From contig JAFAZB010000415.1 in NCBI GenBank assembly GCA_019240015.1, positions 1-12,058 on the forward strand: a stretch of 12,058 bases of DNA, in the 5' to 3' direction. The stretch is from Solirubrobacterales bacterium. GTDB taxonomy: Bacteria > Actinomycetota > Thermoleophilia > Solirubrobacterales > Solirubrobacteraceae. Positions within the stretch are counted from its first letter, which is position 1. Each line of letters starts with the position of its first letter. Shown here one piece after another: positions 1 through 6,414 of this stretch. Both the position numbers and the translations under genes were made by a program. Under the pieces are notes generated by a model. It had not been told where the DNA came from, searched no databases, and was given only the letters and a program-made list of their open reading frames with translations.

Positions 1-57
1 CTCCCTGAGATCCTGGACGTGGGTCGCGGCGACGGCGGCGCTGAGCTTGGGGTGCAT
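1..57 (-). CDS. Start of a small hypothetical protein (partial, runs off left edge)
   Basis: Only the first 19 codons are in the window, beginning MHPKLSAAVAATHVQDLRE. The ATG (complement of 55-57) is preceded by a clear AAGGAG Shine-Dalgarno (complement of 64-69) with a 6-nt gap, and the frame stays open to the edge. Short actinobacterial proteins with MHP-like starts followed by a helical A-x-x-H-V-x-D-L segment are common, but no function can be assigned from this fragment. It points the same way as the transporter operon and is separated from it by about 370 bases of repeat-rich DNA, so it probably has its own promoter. The evidence is the ribosome binding site and the open frame; the rest of the gene is not visible. 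Confidence 0.6.
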   Translation of the reverse strand, partial: MHPKLSAAVAATHVQDLRE

Positions 58-63
58 GGAACG

Positions 64-69
64 CTCCTT
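64..69 (-). promoter_or_regulatory. Ribosome binding site of the left-edge gene
   Basis: The complement reads AAGGAG, six bases before the ATG at 57. This site is the main reason for calling a gene at the left edge. Confidence 0.65.
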
Positions 70-149
70 CTGGTCGAATCCACGTGCTCCGAGGATGGAC
101 TGAGACGCCGGCGGCCGCATCGGACGAACGCTGCCGATCCGCCCGGAAT

Positions 150-186
150 ACCCCTTACGTGGGGGCGCCCGACCCCTTACCTGGGG
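150..186. repeat. Two near-identical 15-mers 22 bp apart (operator candidate)
   Basis: ACCCCTTACGTGGGG at 150-164 and ACCCCTTACCTGGGG at 172-186 differ at one base and start 22 bp apart, about two helical turns. Each is itself C4/G4 symmetric. They lie about 95-130 bp upstream of the left-edge gene, where a paired activator or repressor site would be expected. Binding is an inference; the repetition is directly visible. Confidence 0.45.
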
Positions 187-253
187 CCGGGGCGGCGCGA
201 CCTGGTTCGAGCGGCGGCCCGCGGCCTGCTTCAGGGACGCCCGCGGCCCGCTC

Positions 254-273
254 GAGGCCCCAAATCGGGCCTC
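254..273 (-). repeat. Short hairpin (7-bp stem, 6-nt loop)
   Basis: GAGGCCC (254-260) and GGGCCTC (267-273) pair around the loop CAAATC. It lies beyond the larger inverted repeat when read in the direction of the operon. It could add to transcript 3'-end formation, but no U tract follows on either strand. Confidence 0.4.
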
Positions 274-279
274 CGGTTT

Positions 280-328
280 GCGAAATGGGTGCTCGTGCAT
301 GTAGAGCGGGTTCGAGCACCCATTTCGC
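280..328. repeat. Perfect 16-bp inverted repeat, possible operon 3' stem-loop
   Basis: GCGAAATGGGTGCTCG (280-295) is exactly complementary to CGAGCACCCATTTCGC (313-328), with a 17-nt loop between. It begins about 100 nt beyond the stop codon of the last operon gene. A third copy of the core occurs at 346-359. It may be a transcription-end or mRNA-stabilising hairpin, or a member of a dispersed intergenic repeat family. No U-tract is present, so a classical intrinsic terminator is unlikely. Confidence 0.55.
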
Positions 329-345
329 TTTCACGCGGTCCAGTT

Positions 346-359
346 TGGGTGCTCGTGCA
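346..359 (+). repeat. Direct copy of the inverted-repeat arm (TGGGTGCTCGTGCA)
   Basis: These 14 bases are identical to 286-299, exactly 60 bp away. Together with the inverted arm at 313-328 this makes three copies of the core GGGTGCTCG within about 75 bp. Confidence 0.6.
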
Positions 360-431
360 GTCGCGGGCCGCCCGCGGCCCGCGGCCCGCAGGGCACGGTC
401 CAGGGCCACGAGGCGCCGGCCCCCCGGTCCA

Positions 432-1529
432 CTAACCCGCTGGCGCTTGATCCCCGGCAGTCAGCGGGCTGGCAGGCGAGCGGGTAGCCCGCTCGATCTC
501 CTGCGCGCTGACGTGCTGTGGGTGATGGCAGGCCGCCAGATGCCCGCCGGAATACTCGGTCAGCTGCGGCTCGACGGTCCGGCAGACCTCGGTGGCGCGG
601 GGGCAGCGAGTGTGAAACCGGCACCCCGACGGGGGGTGGATCGGGTTGGGAGGCTCGCCCGAGACGAGCGGTCGTGTGCGCGAGCGGTTCTCGTGCGGGT
701 CGGGAATCGGGATCGCCGCGAGTAGCGCCGAGGTGTAGGGATGGATCGGCTTGGTGTAGAGCGCCTCGGCGGGCGAGATCTCCATCAGCTTGCCGAGGTA
801 CATGACCGCGATGCGATCGGACACGTGACGCACGACGCTCAAGTCGTGCGCGACGAAGATGTACGACAGCTGCAAGGCGTCCTGGAGCTCGTCCAGGAGG
901 TTGATCACCTGGGCCTGGATCGAGACGTCGAGCGCCGAGACCGGCTCGTCGAGCAGGATCAGGCGCGGGTCGAGTGCCAGCGCGCGAGCGACTCCGATGC
1001 GCTGGCGCTGTCCGCCGGAGAACTCGTGCGGATAGCGATTCAGGTGCTCGGGGTGGAGACCGACCCGCGTCAGCAGCTGCCGGCTCTCCGATTCGAGCCG
1101 GTCACGCGGGATCTTTCGCAGGCGCAGCGGCGTGGTCAGGATCTGGCCCACACGCTTGCGCGGGTTCAGCGACGCCTGCGGATCCTGGAAGACCATCTGA
1201 ACCTCGCGCCGAACCGGCTGCAGCTCGCGACGGCCGGCCTTGGTGATGTCCTGGCCGCGGAAGTGGATCGCGCCGCTGGTCGCGTCGATCAGCCGGGCGA
1301 TCGTGCGGATCAAGGTCGTCTTGCCGCACCCCGACTCCCCGACGATCCCCAGCGTCTCACCCTCCCGGAGCTGCAGCGAGACGTCGTCGACCGCGTGGAC
1401 CGCTCCCACCTTGCGGTCGATCAAGGTCCCGGACTTGACCGGGAAGAGCACCCGGACGTGCTCGACGTCCAGCAGCGGCGAGCCGTCGCGCGGTGGTGGT
1501 TGCTCGATCGTCGGCGCTGCGTTGCTCAT
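432..1529 (-). CDS. Peptide/nickel-type ABC importer ATP-binding protein, DppF/OppF type
   Basis: Second ATPase of the importer; it hydrolyses ATP at the inner face of the membrane together with the DppD-type partner. From the ATG at 1529 it has 365 residues with a full set of motifs: Walker A GESGCGKT (64-71), Q-loop Gln115, signature FSGGQRQR (170-177), Walker B LILLDEP (190-196, Glu195), intact D-loop SALD (Asp201) and switch His228. The C-terminal oligopeptide/dipeptide extension carries four cysteines (303, 309, 316, 334), the pattern that binds a 4Fe-4S cluster in related Opp/Dpp ATPases. The start sits in GTGATG: the ATG overlaps the upstream TGA by one base (TGATG). The GTG one codon earlier (1532) is the alternative and would give a 4-nt overlap. 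Either way translation is probably coupled. It is the last gene of the operon. The family call is firm; the substrate is unknown. Confidence 0.93.
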   Translation of the reverse strand: MSNAAPTIEQPPPRDGSPLLDVEHVRVLFPVKSGTLIDRKVGAVHAVDDVSLQLREGETLGIVGESGCGKTTLIRTIARLIDATSGAIHFRGQDITKAGRRELQPVRREVQMVFQDPQASLNPRKRVGQILTTPLRLRKIPRDRLESESRQLLTRVGLHPEHLNRYPHEFSGGQRQRIGVARALALDPRLILLDEPVSALDVSIQAQVINLLDELQDALQLSYIFVAHDLSVVRHVSDRIAVMYLGKLMEISPAEALYTKPIHPYTSALLAAIPIPDPHENRSRTRPLVSGEPPNPIHPPSGCRFHTRCPRATEVCRTVEPQLTEYSGGHLAACHHPQHVSAQEIERATRSPASPLTAGDQAPAG

Positions 1530-2581
1530 CACGAGATCACCGTCTCGCCGGTGGCGAGCCCGATCTGGTCGCCGACCTGGCGCAGGGTGCGCTTGCGCTC
1601 GGGCTCGAGCCAGCAGCGGTCCGGATGCTCCGGTGCCTCAGGCAAGCGGGAGACCAGCTCGGGCAGCTCCGTGCAGCGGTCGAATGCGTGCGGGCAGCGA
1701 GGACGGAAGTGGCAGCCCTCCGGCGGTGCGAGCAGCGACGGTGGCTGCCCCGGGATCGCCGGGAGCTTGCCGGCGCGGTTGCGGTCGACGCGCGTGATCG
1801 ACCCGAGCAGGCCCCAGGTGTACGGGTGCTGCGGGTCGTAGAAGAGGTCCTCCAACGTCCCCTGTTCGACGATCCGCCCGGCGTACATGACCGCGATCCG
1901 ATCGGCGATATCTGCAACCACGCCGAGATCGTGGGTCACGAGGATGATCCCCGCCCCCGTCTGGTCGCGGAGCCTGCGCAGCTCGTCGAGGATCTGGGCC
2001 TGGATCGGCACGGCGAGGGCGGTGGTCGGCTCGTCGGCGATCAGCAGCTTGGGGGAGTTGGCGAGCGCCATCGCGATCATCACCCGCTGGCGCATCCCGC
2101 CGGAGAACTCGTGCGGGTAGGAGCGGACCCGGTCGCGCGCCCGGGGAATCCCGACGCGCTCCATCAGGTCGACCGCTCGGTCGAGCGCCTGCGCCTTGGA
2201 CACCTTCGGTTCGTGGACGCGGATCTGTTCGATGATCTGGGCGCCGATCCGGTACACCGGGTCGAGTGAGCTCATCGGGTCCTGGAAGACCATCGCGATC
2301 GCCGCCCCGCGCACCTTCCGCAGCTCCGCGTCGGAGGCCGCGATCAGGTCACGGCCATCGAACATCGCCTTGCCCTCAAAGCGCGCGTTCTGTCCTCTGG
2401 TCAGACCCATCAGGGTCATCACCGAGACCGACTTCCCCGACCCCGACTCGCCCACGATCGCCAGCACCTCGCCCGCCTGCACCGTGAACGTGATGCCGTC
2501 GACCGCGCGCACCACGCCTTCCTCGGTGGCGAACGAGACGCGCAGGTCCTCGACCTGGAGCAGCGTTTCTGGCGCGGTCAA
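1529..2581 (-). CDS. Peptide/nickel-type ABC importer ATP-binding protein, DppD/OppD type, with altered D-loop
   Basis: First ATPase of the importer, 350 residues, expected to pair with the DppF-type protein encoded next. Motifs seen: Walker A GESGSGKS (44-51), Q-loop Gln100, signature FSGGMRQR (159-166), Walker B LLIADEP (179-185, Glu184) and switch His217. The C-terminal extension has Cys290, 296, 303 and 323, consistent with the 4Fe-4S site known in this family. Oddity: after Walker B the sequence reads TTALAVPIQAQ where the family normally has TTALDVTIQAQ, so the D-loop aspartate is Ala190 (GCC, complement of 2012-2014) and Thr192 is Pro. The start is a TTG that overlaps the permease stop by 4 nt (TTGA); no nearby in-frame ATG or GTG is better placed, and the ribosome binding site is weak, which suggests coupled translation. 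Confidence 0.92.
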   Translation of the reverse strand: MTAPETLLQVEDLRVSFATEEGVVRAVDGITFTVQAGEVLAIVGESGSGKSVSVMTLMGLTRGQNARFEGKAMFDGRDLIAASDAELRKVRGAAIAMVFQDPMSSLDPVYRIGAQIIEQIRVHEPKVSKAQALDRAVDLMERVGIPRARDRVRSYPHEFSGGMRQRVMIAMALANSPKLLIADEPTTALAVPIQAQILDELRRLRDQTGAGIILVTHDLGVVADIADRIAVMYAGRIVEQGTLEDLFYDPQHPYTWGLLGSITRVDRNRAGKLPAIPGQPPSLLAPPEGCHFRPRCPHAFDRCTELPELVSRLPEAPEHPDRCWLEPERKRTLRQVGDQIGLATGETVIS

Positions 2582-3525
2582 CCGCTGAGCCTGATCCGCG
2601 GGTCCAGGAAGGCGTAGATGACGTCAACCAGCGCGCCCAGCAAGACCACGAAGAAGGCCGTCAGCATCGTGATCACGAGCACCGGCGGCACATCCAAGCG
2701 CTGAATCGACTGCGCCGCGAACTGGCCGACCCCGTGCAGGTTGAAGACCGACTCGGTCAGGATCGCCCCGCCGCCGATCACCTGCGCAAAGTCGAGCCCC
2801 CACAGCGAAATGATCGGGATCAGCGAGTTGCGCAAGATGTGGCGCACCATTACCTGGCGCTCTGAGAGCCCCTTGGCCCGCGCCGTCCGCACGTAATCCT
2901 CGTGCTGGATGTCGAGGATCGTCGAGCGCAGGACGCGCGAGTAGATCCCGATGAACAGCACCGACAGAACCAACCAAGGCGCGATCAGATGCTTGAACCA
3001 CGACCAGGGATGGCTCAGGGACGAGTATCCCCCGAGGGGAATGATGTTCGCCTTGTATCCGACGTAGTAGATCGCCAGCGCCCCGAGGAAGAAGGGGGGA
3101 CTCGAGACGCCGATGAACGCGAGCACGGTCAGCGCGCGGTCGGCAAACCGGCCCGCCCGAACCGCAGTGATGACCCCGAACAGGATTCCGAGGCCCAGCC
3201 AGATGATCCCCGCCCCGATTGCCAGCGACAGCGTGGCCGGCAGCCCCTGGCGAATCTGATCCAGCACGTTGAGGTTCTGCGAGTACGACACGACCGTGCC
3301 GCTCAGGATCTTCCCCATCGTCTTGATGTACTGCACGTAGATCGGCTTGTCGAACCCCCACTCGTGGCGGATCAGCGCCAGCTCGGCGGCATTGGCGGTA
3401 CGACCGCCGATCCGCTGTGCCGGGTCCCCGTTGGGGATCGCCTGAAAGATCAGGAAGGTCACGACCGAGATCGCGATCAGCACGCCCACGGCTGCGAGCA
3501 GGCGGCGGATCACGAACCTGGCCAT
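2578..3525 (-). CDS. Peptide/nickel-type ABC importer permease, DppB/OppB type
   Basis: Integral membrane permease forming half of the translocation path. The 315-residue product begins MARFVIRRLLAAVGVLIAIS, the usual N-terminal membrane anchor of DppB-type subunits, followed by a periplasmic-type segment with the typical N-G-D-P-A. About five further membrane helices follow. The ATPase-contacting EAA loop is at about 209-239 (EDYVRTARAKGLSERQVMVRH), and the C-terminus DPRIRLSG matches the family end. The open frame extends upstream to 3690, but that part is an Arg-rich shadow of the neighbouring gene. The ATG at 3525 shares its A with the upstream TGA (TGATG), which decides the start and implies coupled translation. 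Confidence 0.93.
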   Translation of the reverse strand: MARFVIRRLLAAVGVLIAISVVTFLIFQAIPNGDPAQRIGGRTANAAELALIRHEWGFDKPIYVQYIKTMGKILSGTVVSYSQNLNVLDQIRQGLPATLSLAIGAGIIWLGLGILFGVITAVRAGRFADRALTVLAFIGVSSPPFFLGALAIYYVGYKANIIPLGGYSSLSHPWSWFKHLIAPWLVLSVLFIGIYSRVLRSTILDIQHEDYVRTARAKGLSERQVMVRHILRNSLIPIISLWGLDFAQVIGGGAILTESVFNLHGVGQFAAQSIQRLDVPPVLVITMLTAFFVVLLGALVDVIYAFLDPRIRLSG

Positions 3526-4556
3526 CAGCGCGCGATGCGGACCTTCGCCCGAGGGTCGAGGGCGTCGCGGACCCCGTCGCCGAACACGTTGATGCTCAGC
3601 ACCGCGATCACGAGCATGATCCCTGGCACCAGCACGAGATGGATCGCGGCCGGGATGTTCGCGACCCCGTCGGCGATCATCGTCCCCCATGACGGGTTGG
3701 GCGGCTGCACGCCGGCACCGAGATACGAGAGACCCGCCTCGAGCAGGATCGAGTTGGCGAGCATCAGCGGGATGAAGACGATGATCGTCGAGGCGATGTT
3801 GGGGAAGATCTCGCTGGCCATGATCCGCACGTGGCTGAGCCCCTGAACCCGCGCCGCGTCGATGAACTCACGCTCGCGCAGCCCGAGCACCTGCCCGCGG
3901 ATCGGCTTCGCGACGTAGGGAACGAACACCACGCCGATCACGAACGCGGGCACCATCAGCGAGTTCCCCCGCAGCGGACCGATCCCGCTGATCGCCAGCG
4001 AGACTCCGAGCGCCACCCCGAGGATGTAGACGGGAAACGCCCAGATCACGTCGAGCGCGCGCATCAGCAGACCATCGGTCCAGCCCCGGAAATAGCCCGC
4101 GGCGATTCCGATGATCGCCGCCAGCACGATCGTGATCAGCGTCGCCACCGCGCCGACCTCGAGCGAGTTCCTACCTCCGTAGAGGAGGCGCACGGCGATG
4201 TCGCGGCCGTTCGGGTCGGCTCCCAGGAAGAACTTCGAGTGCCAGGTCGGCCCGATCGGCAAGCCGATCGTGCTCACCACGTACGTCAGCTTGCCGCCGA
4301 TCTTGATCTGCTCGGTGATGTGGTTGTCGTTGGGGCCGGTATGCGCGATGTCGCTCGAGTAGACCGGCGCCAGCAGGCAAAGCACGACGATCACCAGGAA
4401 GATGACGCCGAAGAACAGCGCCCCGTGGTTTCGCGACAGCCGACGCCAAGCGAGCCGGTAGGGCCCGATCCCGGCCGGCAGCTCAGCGGCTTCGACGAGC
4501 AGTTCGGCGGGGACCCCGGCCGAGAGCTCGGTGCCAGTGCTACCGCCAACGGCCAT
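3525..4556 (-). CDS. Peptide/nickel-type ABC importer permease, DppC/OppC type
   Basis: Second membrane permease, 343 residues. After a soluble N-terminus of about 45 residues comes the first membrane helix (about 47-65). An extracytoplasmic stretch follows, ending in the family motif LGADPNGRDIAVRLLYGG (111-128), then a set of membrane helices from about 132 on. The EAA loop is at about 229-257 (EFIDAARVQGLSHVRIMASE), and the C-terminus DGVRDALDPRAK is typical of OppC/DppC. The extracytoplasmic segment between helix 1 and the LGAD motif (about 66-110) looks long for the family. The start ATG has no good Shine-Dalgarno nearby; GAGGAA lies about 15 nt upstream. It follows the binding-protein gene after 86 bp containing a stem-loop. 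This gene precedes the DppB-type gene, the reverse of the common A-B-C-D-F order. Confidence 0.92.
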   Translation of the reverse strand: MAVGGSTGTELSAGVPAELLVEAAELPAGIGPYRLAWRRLSRNHGALFFGVIFLVIVVLCLLAPVYSSDIAHTGPNDNHITEQIKIGGKLTYVVSTIGLPIGPTWHSKFFLGADPNGRDIAVRLLYGGRNSLEVGAVATLITIVLAAIIGIAAGYFRGWTDGLLMRALDVIWAFPVYILGVALGVSLAISGIGPLRGNSLMVPAFVIGVVFVPYVAKPIRGQVLGLREREFIDAARVQGLSHVRIMASEIFPNIASTIIVFIPLMLANSILLEAGLSYLGAGVQPPNPSWGTMIADGVANIPAAIHLVLVPGIMLVIAVLSINVFGDGVRDALDPRAKVRIAR

Positions 4557-4595
4557 CGGAGCGAAAGTCTATTCCTCGGCGAGCGAGCCGACGAC

Positions 4596-4632
4596 GGTGG
4601 TCGGAGGGGCCGCTGATGCCCCTCCGGCCACC
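4596..4632 (-). promoter_or_regulatory. Intercistronic stem-loop between binding-protein and permease genes
   Basis: CGGAGGGGC (4602-4610) pairs with GCCCCTCCG (4618-4626) around a 7-nt loop. After one mismatch, five more pairs form (GGTGG 4596-4600 with CCACC 4628-4632). It begins about 10 nt past the binding-protein stop codon. No U tract follows, so it is more likely an mRNA-stabilising or attenuating structure than a full terminator. Binding-protein genes commonly have such structures so that their product is made in excess over the membrane subunits. The structure is visible; the role is inferred. Confidence 0.65.
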
Positions 4633-4642
4633 CTCGCGGGTC

Positions 4643-6322
4643 CTACTTCAACTTGAACGTGTTGTACCAGTAGCCGTTGATCGGCTGGAAGACCAACGCG
4701 CTCTGGTCGATGCGGTTGGAGACGAACTCCGGCGCCTCGAGGTACCCGAACACGGCCTCGTATGCCTTGGCCGCCGTGTACTCGTCGAGCGTCGTCCACT
4801 GCGAGCTGGCCGAGCCCAGGCTGCTGGTCGGCAGCTTGAACAACGTCCCCAGCTGGTTCGCCTTCGAGTTGATCACCGGGTCGTTGACCTGGCTGTGGTT
4901 GAGGTTGCCCGTTGGGGTGATCGCGTCGCCGGCCAGCAGCAGGCCGTAGAAGTCGATCGGGTTCGGGAAGTCCTGGTTGTAGTCGTCAAAGCCCGTCTGG
5001 GCGTTGAGCTTCAGGTTTCCGACCGTCGGGAAGTAGGTGGCGTCGGCGATGATCTTCTCGGTCGCCTTGAAACCGATCTGGTTGAGGAAGCTCGTGTAGT
5101 AGTCCACGAACTGCCTCCGCGGCGAACGCTCCTCTCCCCAGACCGTGACGGGCTGCCCGGCCATTCCGGACTGCTGGACCAGCATCTTGGCCTTGGCGAT
5201 GTCACCAGTCGAGTTGGGGTCACCGAAGGGACACGAGCTCGGTGGATGGCCGACCATCAGAGGCGGCAGGAAGAAGCAGCCGGGGGTGAAGAACCCCGAC
5301 CCTAGCCGCGCCAGCGCCGGGCGATTCAACCCCACGATCACCGCTTCACGCGCGAGCATGCTCGAGAACGGCTTGGCCTTCTGGTTCATGAAGAAGTAGT
5401 ACGTCGAGTTCAGCTTCAGCTTCTGGTAGCGGTCGGACGCCTGAGACTGAATCTGCGGCAGCAGGCTGGGTGGAATCGTGTCGGCCCAGTCGAACACGTC
5501 GTTGGAGTTGTTGAGCACCGATAGCGCGCTAGCGGTCGTGTTCGAGGAGATCTTGGCCACGATCTGGTTTGCGTAACCCGACTGGATGCCGGGGATCGGG
5601 GTCCAGTACGGGTTCTTGACCTCCGTGTAGGAAACGTTGGGAACGACGCTCGAGAACTTGTATGGCCCCACGCCGGGCGGTGGGTTGCTCGAGAGGTCCT
5701 TCATCGGCGTTCCCTTCGGGAGCGGGCTGTACGCCTGGAAGGCGAGCGCATTCTCGAACGCTCCATACGGCGCCGTCAGGTGGATCGTCACCTGGCCGGT
5801 GGCGTCGTTGGTCGTGATGCCCGACACCGTGTTCGACTTGCCCGACTCGTAGTCCTTGGCGCCGACGATCAGCGGAACGAGGAAGGCCGAGCCCAACGGC
5901 CAGGGGATCTTGATCGAGCGCTCGACCGCGGTCAGGAAATCGCTGGTGTGAACCGGCTGGCCAGTGGAGTACCGCAGCCCCTTGCGGAAGAAGAACGTGT
6001 AGGTCTTGCCGTCCGCCGAGATCTGCGGGAGCGCGGTGGCAAGTCCTGGAATGATCTGCGTGCCGGCGATGCCGTTTGTCTCGGCGTACGTGTACGGCGG
6101 TATGTACACGGGCTGGTCGGCCTCGCCGGCTTGAGTCGTCTGAAACGCATCCGGATCCAGCGTGTCAGGCGCGGTGCCGTACGTGATCGTGATGCTCCCG
6201 GACGCCTTGCCTGTCGCGGGGCTGCTGCTGCTGGACTTCGACGAGCTCCCGCATGCGGCGAGCACGATCACGGAGACGGCCGCCAGTGCGAGGGTCAATG
6301 CGGACCTTGGATGTTTCCTCAT
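4643..6322 (-). CDS. Extracellular solute-binding lipoprotein, family 5 (peptide/nickel/oligosaccharide importer)
   Basis: Captures the substrate outside the cell and delivers it to the permeases encoded downstream. From the ATG at 6322 the product has 559 residues. It starts MRKHPRSALT and has a hydrophobic signal peptide ending in lipobox LAAC with Cys24, followed by a Ser-rich linker (25-34), so it is a lipid-anchored protein. Family-5 hallmarks follow: TYGTAPDTLDPDAF near 47-60, the segment FRKGLRYSTGQPVHTSDF, and GVGPYKF. One cysteine pair in the second half (within FFTPGC... and SSCPF) could form a disulfide. The open frame reaches 6481, but the signal peptide and a very strong GAGGAGGAGGAG ribosome site just upstream fix the start at 6322. 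It is first in the operon. The ligand cannot be told from the sequence. Confidence 0.94.
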   Translation of the reverse strand: MRKHPRSALTLALAAVSVIVLAACGSSSKSSSSSPATGKASGSITITYGTAPDTLDPDAFQTTQAGEADQPVYIPPYTYAETNGIAGTQIIPGLATALPQISADGKTYTFFFRKGLRYSTGQPVHTSDFLTAVERSIKIPWPLGSAFLVPLIVGAKDYESGKSNTVSGITTNDATGQVTIHLTAPYGAFENALAFQAYSPLPKGTPMKDLSSNPPPGVGPYKFSSVVPNVSYTEVKNPYWTPIPGIQSGYANQIVAKISSNTTASALSVLNNSNDVFDWADTIPPSLLPQIQSQASDRYQKLKLNSTYYFFMNQKAKPFSSMLAREAVIVGLNRPALARLGSGFFTPGCFFLPPLMVGHPPSSCPFGDPNSTGDIAKAKMLVQQSGMAGQPVTVWGEERSPRRQFVDYYTSFLNQIGFKATEKIIADATYFPTVGNLKLNAQTGFDDYNQDFPNPIDFYGLLLAGDAITPTGNLNHSQVNDPVINSKANQLGTLFKLPTSSLGSASSQWTTLDEYTAAKAYEAVFGYLEAPEFVSNRIDQSALVFQPINGYWYNTFKLK

Positions 6323-6325
6323 ACT

Positions 6326-6338
6326 GCTCCTCCTCCTC
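6326..6338 (-). promoter_or_regulatory. Strong ribosome binding site of the binding-protein gene
   Basis: The complement reads GAGGAGGAGGAGC and ends about 4-5 nt before the ATG at 6322. It decides the start over the longer open frame and fits high expression of a binding lipoprotein. Confidence 0.75.
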
Positions 6339-6360
6339 GAGGGTGTGGGTCCTGGTGGAG

Positions 6361-6391
6361 AATTTATTCCGAACGCAGCTGCGATTGCACG
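6361..6391 (-). promoter_or_regulatory. Candidate promoter and operator of the importer operon
   Basis: In the 92-bp gap between the regulator and binding-protein genes, the complement contains TAAATT (6361-6366), an AT-rich -10-like hexamer that stands out in this GC-rich DNA. It is about 38 nt from the start codon. No good -35 is visible. A perfect 10-bp palindrome CGCAGCTGCG (6374-6383) lies in the spacer, and TGCACG (6386-6391) just beyond resembles an arm of the palindrome upstream of the regulator gene (7604-7621). Regulation by the PucR protein is an inference. Confidence 0.4.
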
Positions 6392-6414
6392 CTCGCGCGG
6401 CGCCCTAATGATTC

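Larger units (their letters stand above)
58..431. other. Repeat-rich intergenic region, no gene supported
   Basis: This stretch lies between the end of the ATPase gene at 432 and the left-edge gene, both on the minus strand. The open frames crossing it are low-complexity Arg/Pro/Ala/Gly-rich translations without convincing starts or recognisable domains, so none is called. It holds a duplicated 15-mer (150-186), a 7-bp hairpin (254-273), a perfect 16-bp inverted repeat (280-328), a direct repeat of one arm (346-359) and a run of about three CCCGCGG units (371-391). It should contain the end of the operon transcript and the promoter of the left-edge gene. No T-rich intrinsic terminator is obvious. 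Confidence 0.6.

Noticed and set aside
280..328. Classical intrinsic terminator
   Set aside because: The stem is long, but the loop is 17 nt and no U tract follows on either strand. It is kept as a repeat or possible stabilising structure.
280..359. CRISPR array
   Set aside because: There are only two direct copies of a 14-mer plus one inverted copy, with no regular repeat-spacer pattern and no cas gene.
84..725. Plus-strand open frame across the left intergenic region
   Set aside because: The product is low-complexity Arg/Pro/Ala/Gly, has no ribosome site, crosses the inverted repeats and runs into the antisense of the ATPase gene.
741..1841. Plus-strand open frame of 366 codons opposite the ATPase genes
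   Set aside because: It is a shadow of the two ATPase genes, whose Walker and signature motifs are complete on the minus strand.
2902..3846. Long plus-strand open frame (314 codons) opposite the permease genes
   Set aside because: Its translation is rich in Arg, Asp, Gln and Pro without a domain. It is the antisense of two clear permease genes, and long shadow frames are expected in GC-rich DNA.
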